A DNA stretch of 64,000 bases, taken from Paracoccaceae bacterium (GTDB lineage Bacteria; Pseudomonadota; Alphaproteobacteria; Rhodobacterales; Rhodobacteraceae). The notes beneath the pieces were generated by a model that saw only the letters and a program-made list of their open reading frames with translations, was not told the origin of the DNA and made no database searches. Every line of letters begins with the position of its first letter. Positions within the stretch are counted from its first letter, which is position 1. The position numbers were made by a program, and so were the translations under genes. Shown in pieces: positions 26,696 to 35,769 of the stretch. The stretch lies in the NCBI GenBank assembly GCA_024236495.1, contig JACKKJ010000002.1:1-64000 (forward strand). The letters run 5' to 3'.

Positions 26696-27889
26696 ATGCC
26701 CATCGCCAAAGCCCTGCACAGACTTTATCGCCACGAGGCCGCCCCCGGCGTCCTTCTGATGGGGGCGGCTCTTCTTGCCCTCTATGCCGCCAACTCTGCA
26801 TTTAGCGCTGGCTACTACGCCGGTCTTGAGAAGACTTTCTCGATCCTTCTGGACGGCGAGGGGCTTTCAAAGCCGCTGATCCTGTGGATCAACGACGGTC
26901 TCATGGCGGTCTTCTTCTTCCTGATAGGTCTGGAACTGAAACGGGAGATGGTCGAGGGCAAGCTGAAGAACCCGCGCGACGTCATGTTGCCGGGGGCTGC
27001 CGCGGTTGGCGGCATGGTGGTGCCTGCGCTGATCTATCTCGTCTTCAACGCTGCCGATCCCCTGACCGTCGGTGGCTGGGCCATTCCGGCCGCAACCGAC
27101 ATCGCCTTCGCTGTCGGTGTGCTCGCGCTTGTCGGCAAACGTGCGCCTGCCAGCCTGAAGATATTTCTTCTGACTCTTGCGATCCTGGACGATCTTGGCG
27201 CCATCGTCATCATCGCACTGTTCTATACGCGCGAACTGCATGTCGAATACCTGGCGATCGCGCTCGCCCCACTTGCCGGCATGTTCCTGTTGAACCGGGC
27301 CGGTGTGCACCGGATCGCCCCCTTCATCCTGCTTGGGATCGTCCTATGGGTGCTGGTCCTGAAATCCGGTGTCCACGCGACGCTGGCTGGCGTTGTCGCC
27401 GCATTCTTCATCCCGCTGAAGGACCGGTACGGCAAGTCGCCGTTGCATGCGCTTGAACATGCGTTGACGCCCTATGTGAATTTCCTGATCGTTCCGATCT
27501 TCGCCTTTGCCAACGCGGGCGTGCTGCTCAAAGGGTTGAGCGTCGCCACCCTGTTCGAGCCGCTGCCGCTTGGCATCGCCGCGGGTCTGGTGATCGGCAA
27601 GCAGCTTGGCGTTTTCGGAACAACCTGGCTGATGGTCCGCGCGGGTTGGGCCAGCCTGCCGCATGCCGTGACCTGGATGCATATCTACGGATTGTCCTGC
27701 CTTGCCGGAATCGGCTTCACGATGTCGCTCTTCATCGGTGGCCTGAGCTTTGACGACATTGCGCACATGAATGCCGTTCGCATCGGCGTCCTGACTGCCT
27801 CGGCCATCTCCGCCGTCCTGGGCTTTGCCGTCCTGAGGATCGCCAATCCTAAAGAGGCTCTTTCCAGACCGTCGGCTCAGGAGGCATAA
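26696..27889 (+). CDS. nhaA: Na+/H+ antiporter NhaA
   Basis: A 397-residue inner-membrane antiporter that exports Na+ in exchange for protons and protects against salt and alkaline pH. The essential paired aspartates are D165-D166 in LAILDDLGAI, and PAATDIAFAVGVLAL contains the conserved D135. Twelve membrane segments are expected. The C-terminal half has LVIGKQLGVFG and GIGFTMSLFIGGL. Divergent from the VOC/GNAT operon. Single gene followed by a truncated sulfotransferase gene. Confidence 0.95.
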   Translation: MPIAKALHRLYRHEAAPGVLLMGAALLALYAANSAFSAGYYAGLEKTFSILLDGEGLSKPLILWINDGLMAVFFFLIGLELKREMVEGKLKNPRDVMLPGAAAVGGMVVPALIYLVFNAADPLTVGGWAIPAATDIAFAVGVLALVGKRAPASLKIFLLTLAILDDLGAIVIIALFYTRELHVEYLAIALAPLAGMFLLNRAGVHRIAPFILLGIVLWVLVLKSGVHATLAGVVAAFFIPLKDRYGKSPLHALEHALTPYVNFLIVPIFAFANAGVLLKGLSVATLFEPLPLGIAAGLVIGKQLGVFGTTWLMVRAGWASLPHAVTWMHIYGLSCLAGIGFTMSLFIGGLSFDDIAHMNAVRIGVLTASAISAVLGFAVLRIANPKEALSRPSAQEA

Positions 27890-27916
27890 AGGTTCTTAAA
27901 CAACTCGCGGGCTCGC

Positions 27917-28144
27917 ATGCTGATCTCTACCAGCCACCGCTTCATATTCGTGCATATTCCCAAGACCGCCGGCACCTCGATTACGGCGTCGCTGGGCAAG
28001 TTCTGCCCGCCAAGGGCAAGCCGCGCGATGCACCTCCTGGCCAAGCTATATCCGCTCCGGGTATCCCCGGGGCGTGCCATCATGTCGATGCATTCGACGG
28101 CTCTGCAGATCAGCGAAAAGATCGGACCCGGCCTGACTGATTGA
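27917..28144 (+). pseudogene. Truncated sulfotransferase-family gene (N-terminal stump)
   Basis: A 75-residue reading frame starts MLISTSHRFIFVHIPKTAG. This is the 5'-phosphosulfate-binding signature (HIPKTAGTS) of family-2 sulfotransferases, which are normally over 200 residues. The frame stops soon after, and a terminator hairpin follows 25 bases later, so the 3'-phosphate-binding region and most of the fold are absent. I see no continuation in other frames downstream. It is most likely a deletion remnant; a short functional peptide is possible but unsupported. Confidence 0.7.
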
Positions 28145-28169
28145 CGACGGGGAAGAGAGACCATTGAAG

Positions 28170-28191
28170 GGCCGGCCCCATGGGGCCGGCC
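28170..28191. terminator. Bidirectional terminator hairpin
   Basis: Perfect 10-bp repeat GGCCGGCCCC, two bases AT, GGGGCCGGCC, between the sulfotransferase stump and the convergent cytochrome c peroxidase gene. On the plus strand CTGTGAGTTTTTC follows. Confidence 0.75.
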
Positions 28192-28224
28192 TGTGAGTTT
28201 TTCGAGAAGCCAATCCCGGCCGTC

Positions 28225-29271
28225 CTACTTGACAAGAACCTCGGCGGTCGGCCGCGGCGTTGCCGCGGTTTCGGCCGGCAGCACCGGCACCGTGACCGGC
28301 GGCAGCGTGCCCGTCAGGCTTTCGAGGAAGGCGACGATCTGTTCCGCCTCCGGCCCGGCCAGTTCCTCGCCCAGTTGCGATTCCGCCATGATTTCCACCG
28401 CGACCTTCAGATCCCAGACCTTGCCGGAGTGGAAGTAAGGTGCGGTCAGCGCAATGTTGCGCAGCGGCGCGGCGCGGAAGACGTATTCGTCATAGGCGGT
28501 TTCGGTGACGGCAAAGCGACCCTTGTCGCCGACCGGCAGAATCTCTGCCCCCGGCTTTTCGACCAGCCCGAACGGATAGTAACCGTGTCCGCCGACGTTG
28601 ACGCCCGAGTGGCAGGAGGAACATCCCTTGTCGACGAAAAGCGCCAGACCGGCCTTCGCATCGTCGGACATCGCGGCATCGTCGCCGTTCAGCCAGGCAT
28701 CGAACGGCGCGGGCGTGATCAGCGTAGCCTCGAACGCCTCGATGGCCTTTGCCATGTTGTCGAAGGTGACGGGATCGGCCTCTTCCGGGAAGGCGGACTT
28801 GAACCAGCCCACATAGGCAGGCATCGAGTTGAGCGTGACCACCACGTTTTCGGGGGTGTTCGCCATTTCCACGCCGGCCTGTACCGGCCCTTTCGCCTGG
28901 GCCTTGAGGTCTTCGGCACGACCATCCCAGAACTGCGCCTCGTTCAATACCGCGTTCAGTGCGGTCGGCGAATTGCGCGGCCCCTTCTGCCAGCCGTGAC
29001 CGATCGACGTTTCGAGGTTGTCATCGCCGCCCGTCGCCAGGTTGTGGCACGAGTTGCAGGAGAAGACGCCCGACGCCGACAGCCGGGGGTCAAAGAAAAG
29101 GGCCTTGCCGAGTTCGATCTTCTCGGGCGTGATCGGGTTGCCTTGGACGGCGGGAATGGTGGACGGCAAGGGCGCAAAGATTTCCTTTGCCATGTCGCGC
29201 AGTTCGTCGGCCTGCGCCGCCGCCCCGCCCGCAATCAGCGATGCCGCAATACCGAGCATCAGTTTTTGCAT
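28225..29271 (-). CDS. ccpA: Di-heme cytochrome c peroxidase
   Basis: A 348-residue periplasmic enzyme that reduces hydrogen peroxide with electrons from cytochrome c. After a signal peptide (MQKLMLGIAASLIAGGAAAQ) come two heme c motifs, CNSCH at 72-76 and CSSCH at 217-221. The family strings LGKALFFDPRLSASG, FWDGRA and APYFHSGKVWDL are also present. ATG 29271 has GGAGAG upstream; the frame is open further but the signal peptide fixes the start. An exact FNR box 63 bases upstream indicates induction at low oxygen. The last 35 residues are Pro/Thr/Val-rich, a tail not typical of the family. Confidence 0.93.
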   Translation of the reverse strand: MQKLMLGIAASLIAGGAAAQADELRDMAKEIFAPLPSTIPAVQGNPITPEKIELGKALFFDPRLSASGVFSCNSCHNLATGGDDNLETSIGHGWQKGPRNSPTALNAVLNEAQFWDGRAEDLKAQAKGPVQAGVEMANTPENVVVTLNSMPAYVGWFKSAFPEEADPVTFDNMAKAIEAFEATLITPAPFDAWLNGDDAAMSDDAKAGLALFVDKGCSSCHSGVNVGGHGYYPFGLVEKPGAEILPVGDKGRFAVTETAYDEYVFRAAPLRNIALTAPYFHSGKVWDLKVAVEIMAESQLGEELAGPEAEQIVAFLESLTGTLPPVTVPVLPAETAATPRPTAEVLVK

Positions 29272-29333
29272 CAGACTCTCCAACGTGAAATGCGCGTTCG
29301 AGGTTCTTGTCGCGCAGGTCACCTTGGCAGGCG

Positions 29334-29347
29334 TTGATACAGATCAA
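29334..29347 (-). promoter_or_regulatory. FNR/FnrL-binding site upstream of ccpA
   Basis: TTGAT-ACAG-ATCAA is a perfect match to the FNR consensus TTGAT-N4-ATCAA. It is centred about 70 bases before the ccpA start codon, so with FNR at position -41.5 transcription would begin near 29299 and leave a short leader. It also lies 31 bases beyond the mcm stop and so sits ahead of ccpA only. Confidence 0.85.
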
Positions 29348-29378
29348 CTTCTGGAATTATTCTTAGAAGCGTTCCAGA

Positions 29379-31508
29379 TCATCCCCTGTTGGCGCGGATC
29401 AGCGTCAGGATATCCTTGGCCGCCGCCGGGATGTTCGTTCCCGGACCGAAGATCGCCTTGACCCCCGCCGCCTTCAGGAAATCGTAGTCCTGCTGCGGAA
29501 TGACGCCGCCGCAGATCACGATGATATCCCCCGCGCCCTTATCCTTCAGCGCCTGCACAAGCTGCGGCGCCAGTGTCTTGTGGCCGGCCGCCTGGCTGGA
29601 GATGCCGACGACATGCACGTCATTGTCGACGGCATCCTGCGCGGCCTCGTCCGGGGTCTGGAACAGCGGGCCGACGTCCACGTCGAAGCCGATGTCGGCG
29701 AAAGCGGTGGCGATGACCTTGGCGCCGCGGTCGTGGCCGTCCTGCCCCATCTTGACGACAAGCATCCGGGGGCGCCGGCCCTCTTCCTCGGCAAAAGCCT
29801 CGACGTCCTTCTGGATCTGCGCGAAACCCTCGTCGCCCTCGTAGGCGGAGCCGTAGACCCCGGCGAGCGTCTTCACCTCGGCCCGGTGGCGGCCAAAGAC
29901 CTTTTCCATCGCCATGCTGATCTCTCCCACTGATGCCCGGGCGCGTGCGGCCTCGACCGCCGCGTCCAGAAGGTTGCCGCCCTCACGCGCGCGGCGTTCC
30001 AGTTCTTGCAGGGCCGCGTCGCATTTCGCGACGTCGCGGCTGGCGCGGATCGCCGCAAGCCGCGCGATCTGCGCCTCGCGGACCTTCATGTTGTCCACGT
30101 CAAGAATTTCGATCGGCTCCTCTCGCGTGGGGCGGTACTTGTTCACCCCCACCACGACTTCCTCGCCCCGGTCGATCATCGCCTGGCGGCGCGCCGCCGA
30201 TTCCTCGATCCGCAGCTTCGGCATGCCGGAGGCCACGGCCTTGGTCATGCCGCCCATCGCCTCGACCTCCTCGATCAGCGCCCAGGCGCTTTCAGCCAGT
30301 TCGGCGGTCAGGCTTTCGACGTAGTAGGAACCCGCCAGCGGATCGACGACCCGGGTGATCCCGGTTTCCTCCTGCAAGATCAGCTGCGTGTTGCGCGCGA
30401 TCCGCGCCGAAAACTCGGTCGGAAGCGCCATCGCCTCGTCGAGCGCGTTGGTATGCAGGGACTGCGTGCCGCCCAGCACCGCCGCCATCGCCTCGTAGGC
30501 GGTGCGGATGACGTTGTTGTAGGGATCCTGTTCCTGCAAGCTGACGCCCGAAGTCTGGCAATGCGTGCGCAGCATCAGCGACGAGGATTTCTTCGGCGCG
30601 AATTCGGACATGATACGGTGCCAAAGAAGCCGCGCAGCGCGCAGCTTCGCGGCCTCCATGAAGAAGTTCATGCCGATGGCGAAGAAGAAGGACAGACGTC
30701 CCGCGAAATCATCGACGTTCATCCCGCGCGCGATCGCGGCGCGAACGTATTCGCGCCCGTCGGCCAGCGTATATGCCAGCTCCTGCACGAGGTTCGCCCC
30801 CGCCTCCTGCATGTGGTAGCCGGAGATCGAGATGGAGTTGAACCTCGGCATCTCTTTCGATGTGTATTCGATGATGTCCGCGACGATCCGCATCGAAGGT
30901 TCAGGCGGATAGACATAGGTGTTGCGGACCATGAATTCCTTGAGGATGTCGTTCTGGATCGTGCCCGACAACACGGCCCGGGAATGGCCCTGTTCTTCAC
31001 CCGCAACGATGAAGTTGGCGAGGATCGGGATAACCGCGCCGTTCATGGTCATGCTCACGCTCACCTGATCAAGCGGGATGCCGTCGAACAGGATCTTCAT
31101 GTCTTCGACGCTGTCGATGGCGACGCCCGCCTTGCCCACGTCGCCGACGACGCGCGGATGATCGCTGTCATAGCCCCGGTGGGTCGCCAGGTCGAAGGCG
31201 ACGGACACGCCCTGCTGCCCGGCGGCAAGGTTCTTGCGGTAGAAGGCATTCGATTCCTCGGCGGTGGAAAAACCCGCATACTGCCGGATGGTCCAGGGGC
31301 GACCGGCATACATCGACGCACGCGGCCCGCGGGTAAAGGGCGCAAGCCCCGGCAGCGACCCCATATGCGCAAGCCCGGCGGTGTCGGCCTCGGTATAGAC
31401 CGGCTTCACCCCGATCCCTTCCAGCGTGTGCCAGGTCAGTTCCTCGGGCGTCCTGCCCTTCAGTTCCTTGCCCACCAGCGCGCGCCAGTCCTGCATGCCA
31501 TCCGTCAT
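29379..31508 (-). CDS. mcm: Methylmalonyl-CoA mutase (B12-dependent)
   Basis: A 709-residue single-subunit mutase that converts methylmalonyl-CoA to succinyl-CoA, the last step of propionyl-CoA assimilation. The N-terminal TIM-barrel part has RPWTIRQYAGFSTAEESN, the substrate-binding signature. The C-terminal cobalamin domain carries DGHDRG (590-595), where the His replaces the base ligand of B12, followed by GGVIPQQDYDFL. It lies downstream of pccA and a membrane protein gene on the same strand. No epimerase or MeaB chaperone gene lies in this window. Confidence 0.96.
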   Translation of the reverse strand: MTDGMQDWRALVGKELKGRTPEELTWHTLEGIGVKPVYTEADTAGLAHMGSLPGLAPFTRGPRASMYAGRPWTIRQYAGFSTAEESNAFYRKNLAAGQQGVSVAFDLATHRGYDSDHPRVVGDVGKAGVAIDSVEDMKILFDGIPLDQVSVSMTMNGAVIPILANFIVAGEEQGHSRAVLSGTIQNDILKEFMVRNTYVYPPEPSMRIVADIIEYTSKEMPRFNSISISGYHMQEAGANLVQELAYTLADGREYVRAAIARGMNVDDFAGRLSFFFAIGMNFFMEAAKLRAARLLWHRIMSEFAPKKSSSLMLRTHCQTSGVSLQEQDPYNNVIRTAYEAMAAVLGGTQSLHTNALDEAMALPTEFSARIARNTQLILQEETGITRVVDPLAGSYYVESLTAELAESAWALIEEVEAMGGMTKAVASGMPKLRIEESAARRQAMIDRGEEVVVGVNKYRPTREEPIEILDVDNMKVREAQIARLAAIRASRDVAKCDAALQELERRAREGGNLLDAAVEAARARASVGEISMAMEKVFGRHRAEVKTLAGVYGSAYEGDEGFAQIQKDVEAFAEEEGRRPRMLVVKMGQDGHDRGAKVIATAFADIGFDVDVGPLFQTPDEAAQDAVDNDVHVVGISSQAAGHKTLAPQLVQALKDKGAGDIIVICGGVIPQQDYDFLKAAGVKAIFGPGTNIPAAAKDILTLIRANRG

Positions 31509-31575
31509 CCGCTTGCCCTTTCGTCGTCCTGTGGCGGCCGCCTGGCCGCTTGATTTCCGTCAGCCCCTAAAGGCG

Positions 31576-33108
31576 CTATCCGCCGTTTCCGACCTCGGTC
31601 AGCTCGGCGTCAGCCGGCATGTCCGCCGCCAGCCGCCGCACCGCATCGCGAAGTTCGGGTTCGAAATCCGGGTCGGTCGCGTAGATCGAAACCTTGTAGC
31701 CACCGAGACTGCCATGCGGGTCCCGGATCACGAGGGTCGCGACACGGCGCCACTCGGCGCCGATCCCGACATCAATCCACTGGTCGTAGATCATCGCATA
31801 GCGCGCGCCGTGCCGCTGGACGATCTTGGCTGCCCATTCCGGCGCGGGCCGCCCGTCGGGGCCCTGCAAACGCGCCCGGCGCGCCTCCGCCGAAGCCAGC
31901 CCCCAAAGGTCCAGCACATAGCCGCTCCGGTCCCAGGCCATCCACCCGATATCGTTGACCGCGACGGCCTGCCCCGGCAGCAGTTCCGCAAGGCGCGCCA
32001 TCTGGCGTTGCTGGAGATGAACGCTGCGGGCCGTCCACGTATAGTCGTTCCAGGCGCTGAACACATGATAGCAGGCCGCGGCCAAAGCGGCGGAAAGCGT
32101 TATTCCGCGCAAGGCAGCGCCGAACCCAGGCAGCGCCGCGACCAGCGCCGTGCCGATCATTACCAGGTAGTAGTGTTCGTAGCGCCCCGACCAACCGACC
32201 TGGCCAATGATCATATGGGCCGTCGCGGCAAGCCAGACCGCCATCAGGAAAAGGCTCAGACGACTGTCTTTTCGGACCGTCGGGTGCAACAGCGCAATCA
32301 GGGTCAGGACATAGGCCGCAAGGGCGACGAGCCCGCCCTGCCCGATAATGTTGGCCTGAAGCCGCAGGAACGGATCGAACCCGCCACGCTTGCCCCCGAT
32401 CTTCGCCAGCACCGAACTTGGCAGCGGATCCAGCCCCTGCGACACAAGGAACAGCACGAACAGCGCGACCGGAACGATGACCGCCAGCGCAAGCGCAAGT
32501 GCCGCGCGCATCCGCCCCCTGAGTGCCAGGGCACCCGCGACGGCAAGCGATAATGCCAGCCCCTCGAACCGGAAGAGCGGCGAAAGGACCGCGCCCACGA
32601 CAAGGGCAGGCCCGATCCGGTCAGTCGAAAGGAATTTCCAGAACCCGGCCAGCAGCACCATCACCGTCAGCGCGTGCAGCGTGTGTTCCATTCCCAGCGC
32701 CGCCACCGACGGCATGTTAAGCGCGAAGGGCGCGAGGGCCGCCAGAAACACCGCCACCCCGCCGGCCAGCCGCATCCGCGCGACGAAGCCGCCGAACAGC
32801 CAGGCAAGACCAACCAGCCCGGCAAAGTTCCAAAGAAGGGGCAGCATCCTTTGGAACCCGGTCCCGGGGAAGGGCAGCAGAAGCAGCGGGTAAAGCACCG
32901 AGGACGCGGCCGAGGCAGGTTCCCCCGGGTTGATGCCATAGGTGCCGCCCATGATCCCACTGGCCATGGCCAGATGTATGTAGACATCGTCCAGCGGATA
33001 TTCGAAAAGGCCCGCCCGGTGATAGGAAAGCGCCTGCCACAGCAGGAAACCGCCCGCCGCCGACAGCGCGCAGATCGCGGGCAGTCTGCGGGCGGGCGCC
33101 TGCATCAT
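31576..33108 (-). CDS. Polytopic membrane protein, GT-C glycosyltransferase-like
   Basis: A 510-residue protein with roughly ten to twelve hydrophobic segments and a C-terminal soluble domain of about 120 residues. The first extracytoplasmic loop carries YPLDDVYIHLAMA. An acidic pair at this place is typical of GT-C glycosyltransferases that use lipid-linked sugars. The protein is not otherwise recognised. It overlaps the end of pccA by 4 bases and is followed by mcm 67 bases later, so it is part of the propionate operon although no role in that pathway is obvious. A GT-C function is inference from the loop and topology. Confidence 0.65.
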   Translation of the reverse strand: MMQAPARRLPAICALSAAGGFLLWQALSYHRAGLFEYPLDDVYIHLAMASGIMGGTYGINPGEPASAASSVLYPLLLLPFPGTGFQRMLPLLWNFAGLVGLAWLFGGFVARMRLAGGVAVFLAALAPFALNMPSVAALGMEHTLHALTVMVLLAGFWKFLSTDRIGPALVVGAVLSPLFRFEGLALSLAVAGALALRGRMRAALALALAVIVPVALFVLFLVSQGLDPLPSSVLAKIGGKRGGFDPFLRLQANIIGQGGLVALAAYVLTLIALLHPTVRKDSRLSLFLMAVWLAATAHMIIGQVGWSGRYEHYYLVMIGTALVAALPGFGAALRGITLSAALAAACYHVFSAWNDYTWTARSVHLQQRQMARLAELLPGQAVAVNDIGWMAWDRSGYVLDLWGLASAEARRARLQGPDGRPAPEWAAKIVQRHGARYAMIYDQWIDVGIGAEWRRVATLVIRDPHGSLGGYKVSIYATDPDFEPELRDAVRRLAADMPADAELTEVGNGG

Positions 33109-35105
33109 TCAAACTCCATGATCACGTCATCGACCCTGAGGCTGGCTCCCGCGGCCGCGTTGATCTTCCTGACGACGCCCTTCTTCTCGGCGCGCAGGAT
33201 ATTCTCCATCTTCATCGCCTCGACGGTGGCAAGGGCCTGACCCTCCTGAACTTCCTGCCCCTCTTCGACGCTGATCTTGACGATGAGACCGGGCATCGGG
33301 CACAGGAGGAACTTCGACGTGTCAGGTGGCAGTTTTTCCGGCATCAGCCGGGCAAGCTCTGCCTGGCGCGGCGTGCGGAGATAGACCTTCAGGTCCGCCC
33401 CGCGGGTGCGGATACGCTGCCCGGCGGGGATCTTGTCGACCTTCAGGACGACCGGTTCACCATCGACCTCGAGCCGCGCGAGCGACTGGCCTGGTGTCCA
33501 GTCCGAGGTAACACGATGCGCCGCGCCATCCGCGAAATGGACGGTCGCGCCGTCCCGGTCGGCGGCGATCCTGACGGCGATCTCCTCGCCCTGGATCGCG
33601 ACGACCCAGTCATCGCCCACATGGCGTTCGTGATTGCCAAGCCGTCCGCTGATCCGGGTACGACGGATCTCGGCGACGCGGTTCATCGCGGCGGCACAGG
33701 CCGCGACCTTGCGCAGGCGGCCTTCGGTCAGGGTCACGCCGCTGAACCCATCGGGGAACTCCTCGGCGATGAAGGCGGTGGTCATTGCCCCTTCGACAAA
33801 GCGCGGATGGTCCATCACGGCCGAACAGAAGGGAAGGTTGTGGCCGATCCCTTCGACCTCGAAGGTATCAAGCGCGTTGCGCATCCCTTCGATCGCCTCG
33901 GCGCGGGTCGGCGCCCAGGTGCAAAGCTTGGCGATCATCGGATCGTAGTACATCGAAATCTCGCCGCCTTCGTAGACGCCGGTATCGTTGCGCACCACGC
34001 CGGTCGCGGTCGCCGCCTCGACCGGCGGCCGGTAGCGCGTCAGCCGCCCGATCGAGGGCAGGAAGTTCCGGTAGGGATCCTCGGCGTAAAGGCGGCTTTC
34101 GATGGCCCAACCGTTGATCGTCAGATCGTCTTGCGCGAAGGGCAGCGGCTCGCCGCCCGCCACGCGGATCATCTGTTCGACCAGATCGACCCCGGTGATC
34201 AGTTCGGTCACCGGGTGTTCCACCTGAAGGCGGGTATTCATTTCGAGGAAGTAGAAGTTCTTCTGCCCGTCCACGATGAATTCCACCGTGCCGGCGCTTG
34301 TGTAACCCACGGCCTTGGCCAGCGCGCAGGCCTGTTCGCCCATCGCCTTGCGTGTCGCCGCGTCAAGGAAGGGGCTCGGCGCTTCTTCGATGACTTTCTG
34401 GTTGCGCCGCTGGATCGAACATTCGCGTTCGTGAAGGTAGACACAGTTGCCGTGCTTGTCGGCCAGCACCTGAATCTCGATGTGACGGGGCTGGGTCACG
34501 AACTTCTCGATGAAGATGCGGTCGTCGCCAAAGCTTGACGCCGCCTCGTTCTTTGACGACTGGAACCCGTCGCGCGCCTCCTCGTCGCTCCAGGCGATGC
34601 GCATACCCTTGCCACCGCCGCCGGCGCTGGCCTTGATCATCACCGGATATCCGATCTGGCGCGATATCTTCACCGCCTCGTCGGCATCCGCGATCAGGCC
34701 CATGTAGCCCGGAACCGTCGAAACGCCGGCCTCCATCGCGATCTTCTTCGAGGTGATCTTGTCGCCCATCGCCTCGATTGCTGGGGAAGGCGGGCCAACG
34801 AAGATGACGCCCTCCTTCTCAAGCGCCGCGGCGAACTTCATGTTCTCCGACAGGAAGCCGTAGCCGGGGTGAACGGCCTCGGCGCCGGTCTGGCGAATGG
34901 CGTCCATGACCTTGTCGATGACGATATAGGACTGGTTCGCGGGCGGCGGGCCGATATGCACGGCCTCGTCCGCCATCTGCACATGCAGCGCGTTGCGGTC
35001 GGCATCCGAATAGACGGCCACCGTCTGGATGCCCATCTTGCGCGCGGACTTGATGACGCGGCAGGCGATCTCGCCGCGGTTTGCGATCAGGATCTTTTTG
35101 AACAT
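33105..35105 (-). CDS. pccA: Propionyl-CoA carboxylase, biotin-carrying alpha subunit
   Basis: A 666-residue subunit that carboxylates biotin with ATP and bicarbonate. The biotin carboxylase part begins MFKKILIANRGEIACRVI and has the ATP-grasp loop KASAGGGGKGMR and EMNTRLQVEHPVTE. A linker domain follows, and a C-terminal biotinyl domain shows VEAMKMENIL with the biotin lysine K632. It works with PccB (37421-38953), which lies upstream, separated by small lipoprotein and unknown genes. A strong terminator lies just ahead of its start (35149-35190). Confidence 0.96.
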   Translation of the reverse strand: MFKKILIANRGEIACRVIKSARKMGIQTVAVYSDADRNALHVQMADEAVHIGPPPANQSYIVIDKVMDAIRQTGAEAVHPGYGFLSENMKFAAALEKEGVIFVGPPSPAIEAMGDKITSKKIAMEAGVSTVPGYMGLIADADEAVKISRQIGYPVMIKASAGGGGKGMRIAWSDEEARDGFQSSKNEAASSFGDDRIFIEKFVTQPRHIEIQVLADKHGNCVYLHERECSIQRRNQKVIEEAPSPFLDAATRKAMGEQACALAKAVGYTSAGTVEFIVDGQKNFYFLEMNTRLQVEHPVTELITGVDLVEQMIRVAGGEPLPFAQDDLTINGWAIESRLYAEDPYRNFLPSIGRLTRYRPPVEAATATGVVRNDTGVYEGGEISMYYDPMIAKLCTWAPTRAEAIEGMRNALDTFEVEGIGHNLPFCSAVMDHPRFVEGAMTTAFIAEEFPDGFSGVTLTEGRLRKVAACAAAMNRVAEIRRTRISGRLGNHERHVGDDWVVAIQGEEIAVRIAADRDGATVHFADGAAHRVTSDWTPGQSLARLEVDGEPVVLKVDKIPAGQRIRTRGADLKVYLRTPRQAELARLMPEKLPPDTSKFLLCPMPGLIVKISVEEGQEVQEGQALATVEAMKMENILRAEKKGVVRKINAAAGASLRVDDVIMEFE

Positions 35106-35148
35106 GGCCGTCCCTTTCCCTCTTGCCCCCCGGATCGCTGCCCGGGTT

Positions 35149-35190
35149 CGAAAACAAAAGGACCACCGCGGCGCTTGGCCGCGATGGTCC
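35149..35190 (-). terminator. Intrinsic terminator or attenuator ahead of pccA
   Basis: On the minus strand a 13-base stem with one mismatch (GGACCATCGCGGC with GCCGCGGTGGTCC, 5-base loop) is followed by TTTTGTTTTCG. It lies after the 66-residue lipoprotein gene and only about 45 bases before the pccA start codon, so it either ends the lipoprotein transcript or attenuates pccA. Confidence 0.85.
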
Positions 35191-35237
35191 GGTTATGGAT
35201 GCAGGCGCGTCCTGTCAGGACCGCGCCGCGTGAAATC

Positions 35238-35438
35238 TCAGTAGCAGACACCCATGTCGTCGCAGGTCGCGCCGGCAAGGCCACCAAGGGCCGCGCCTGC
35301 GACGACGTTGGCATCCAGCGCGTCCGCGACAACGGCGCCCGCCGCAGCGCCGGCAAGTGCCCGTTCGCCATCGGTGTCGAGACATCCTGCCAGACCCGAC
35401 ACAAGCGCCAGGCCAAGGAAGATCTTGGTGATTTGCAT
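35238..35438 (-). CDS. Small glycine-zipper lipoprotein
   Basis: A 66-residue lipoprotein. The signal peptide MQITKIFLGLALVSGLAGC ends in a lipobox (LAGC, Cys19). The mature part is rich in Ala and Gly with spaced small residues (LAGAAAGAVVADALDANVVA), resembling glycine-zipper outer-membrane lipoproteins, and ends CDDMGVCY. A GGAGGCGGAG site precedes ATG 35438. It is followed by its own terminator. Role unknown; lipoproteins of this type are often structural envelope proteins. Confidence 0.72.
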   Translation of the reverse strand: MQITKIFLGLALVSGLAGCLDTDGERALAGAAAGAVVADALDANVVAGAALGGLAGATCDDMGVCY

Positions 35439-35769
35439 GTTGCTCCGCCTCCGAAAGGGTTTGTTGTGATACAAGACCTTACCGAAAAAGCCGGGGTCTG
35501 GCACGGGGTATTCACACCAGCTTTGGGCGCGGTGGCAACAACACGCCGATGGCGTTCGGCGCAGAAAGATGACCTGACCCACAAGGGGCCAGGTCTCAGA
35601 GAAGGGGAAGGGTAACGGTTCTTGCAAATCGGGGCGTGTGATGTGCTGGAGGGGAACGCCCCGCCTGCAGCTTTCCAGCAATCGTCCGTCGGATCAAACG
35701 CCAAGTTTCCATTGGCGAAACGGTCGGCGGCGCATCGCCGGAAGCGGGCAGGTATCAGCGAGAACATGC
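35439..35769. other. Intergenic region of 331 bases
   Basis: Upstream of the 66-residue lipoprotein gene. I see no supported gene in it. It holds a hairpin GACCTG-N12-14-CAGGTC (about 35571-35596) and probably the lipoprotein promoter, but no near-consensus -35/-10 pair stands out. Confidence 0.5.

Noticed and set aside
25894..26709. Extended 271-residue start for the VOC protein
   Set aside because: The extra N-terminus has no family similarity; LDHI at ATG 26502 is the usual start.
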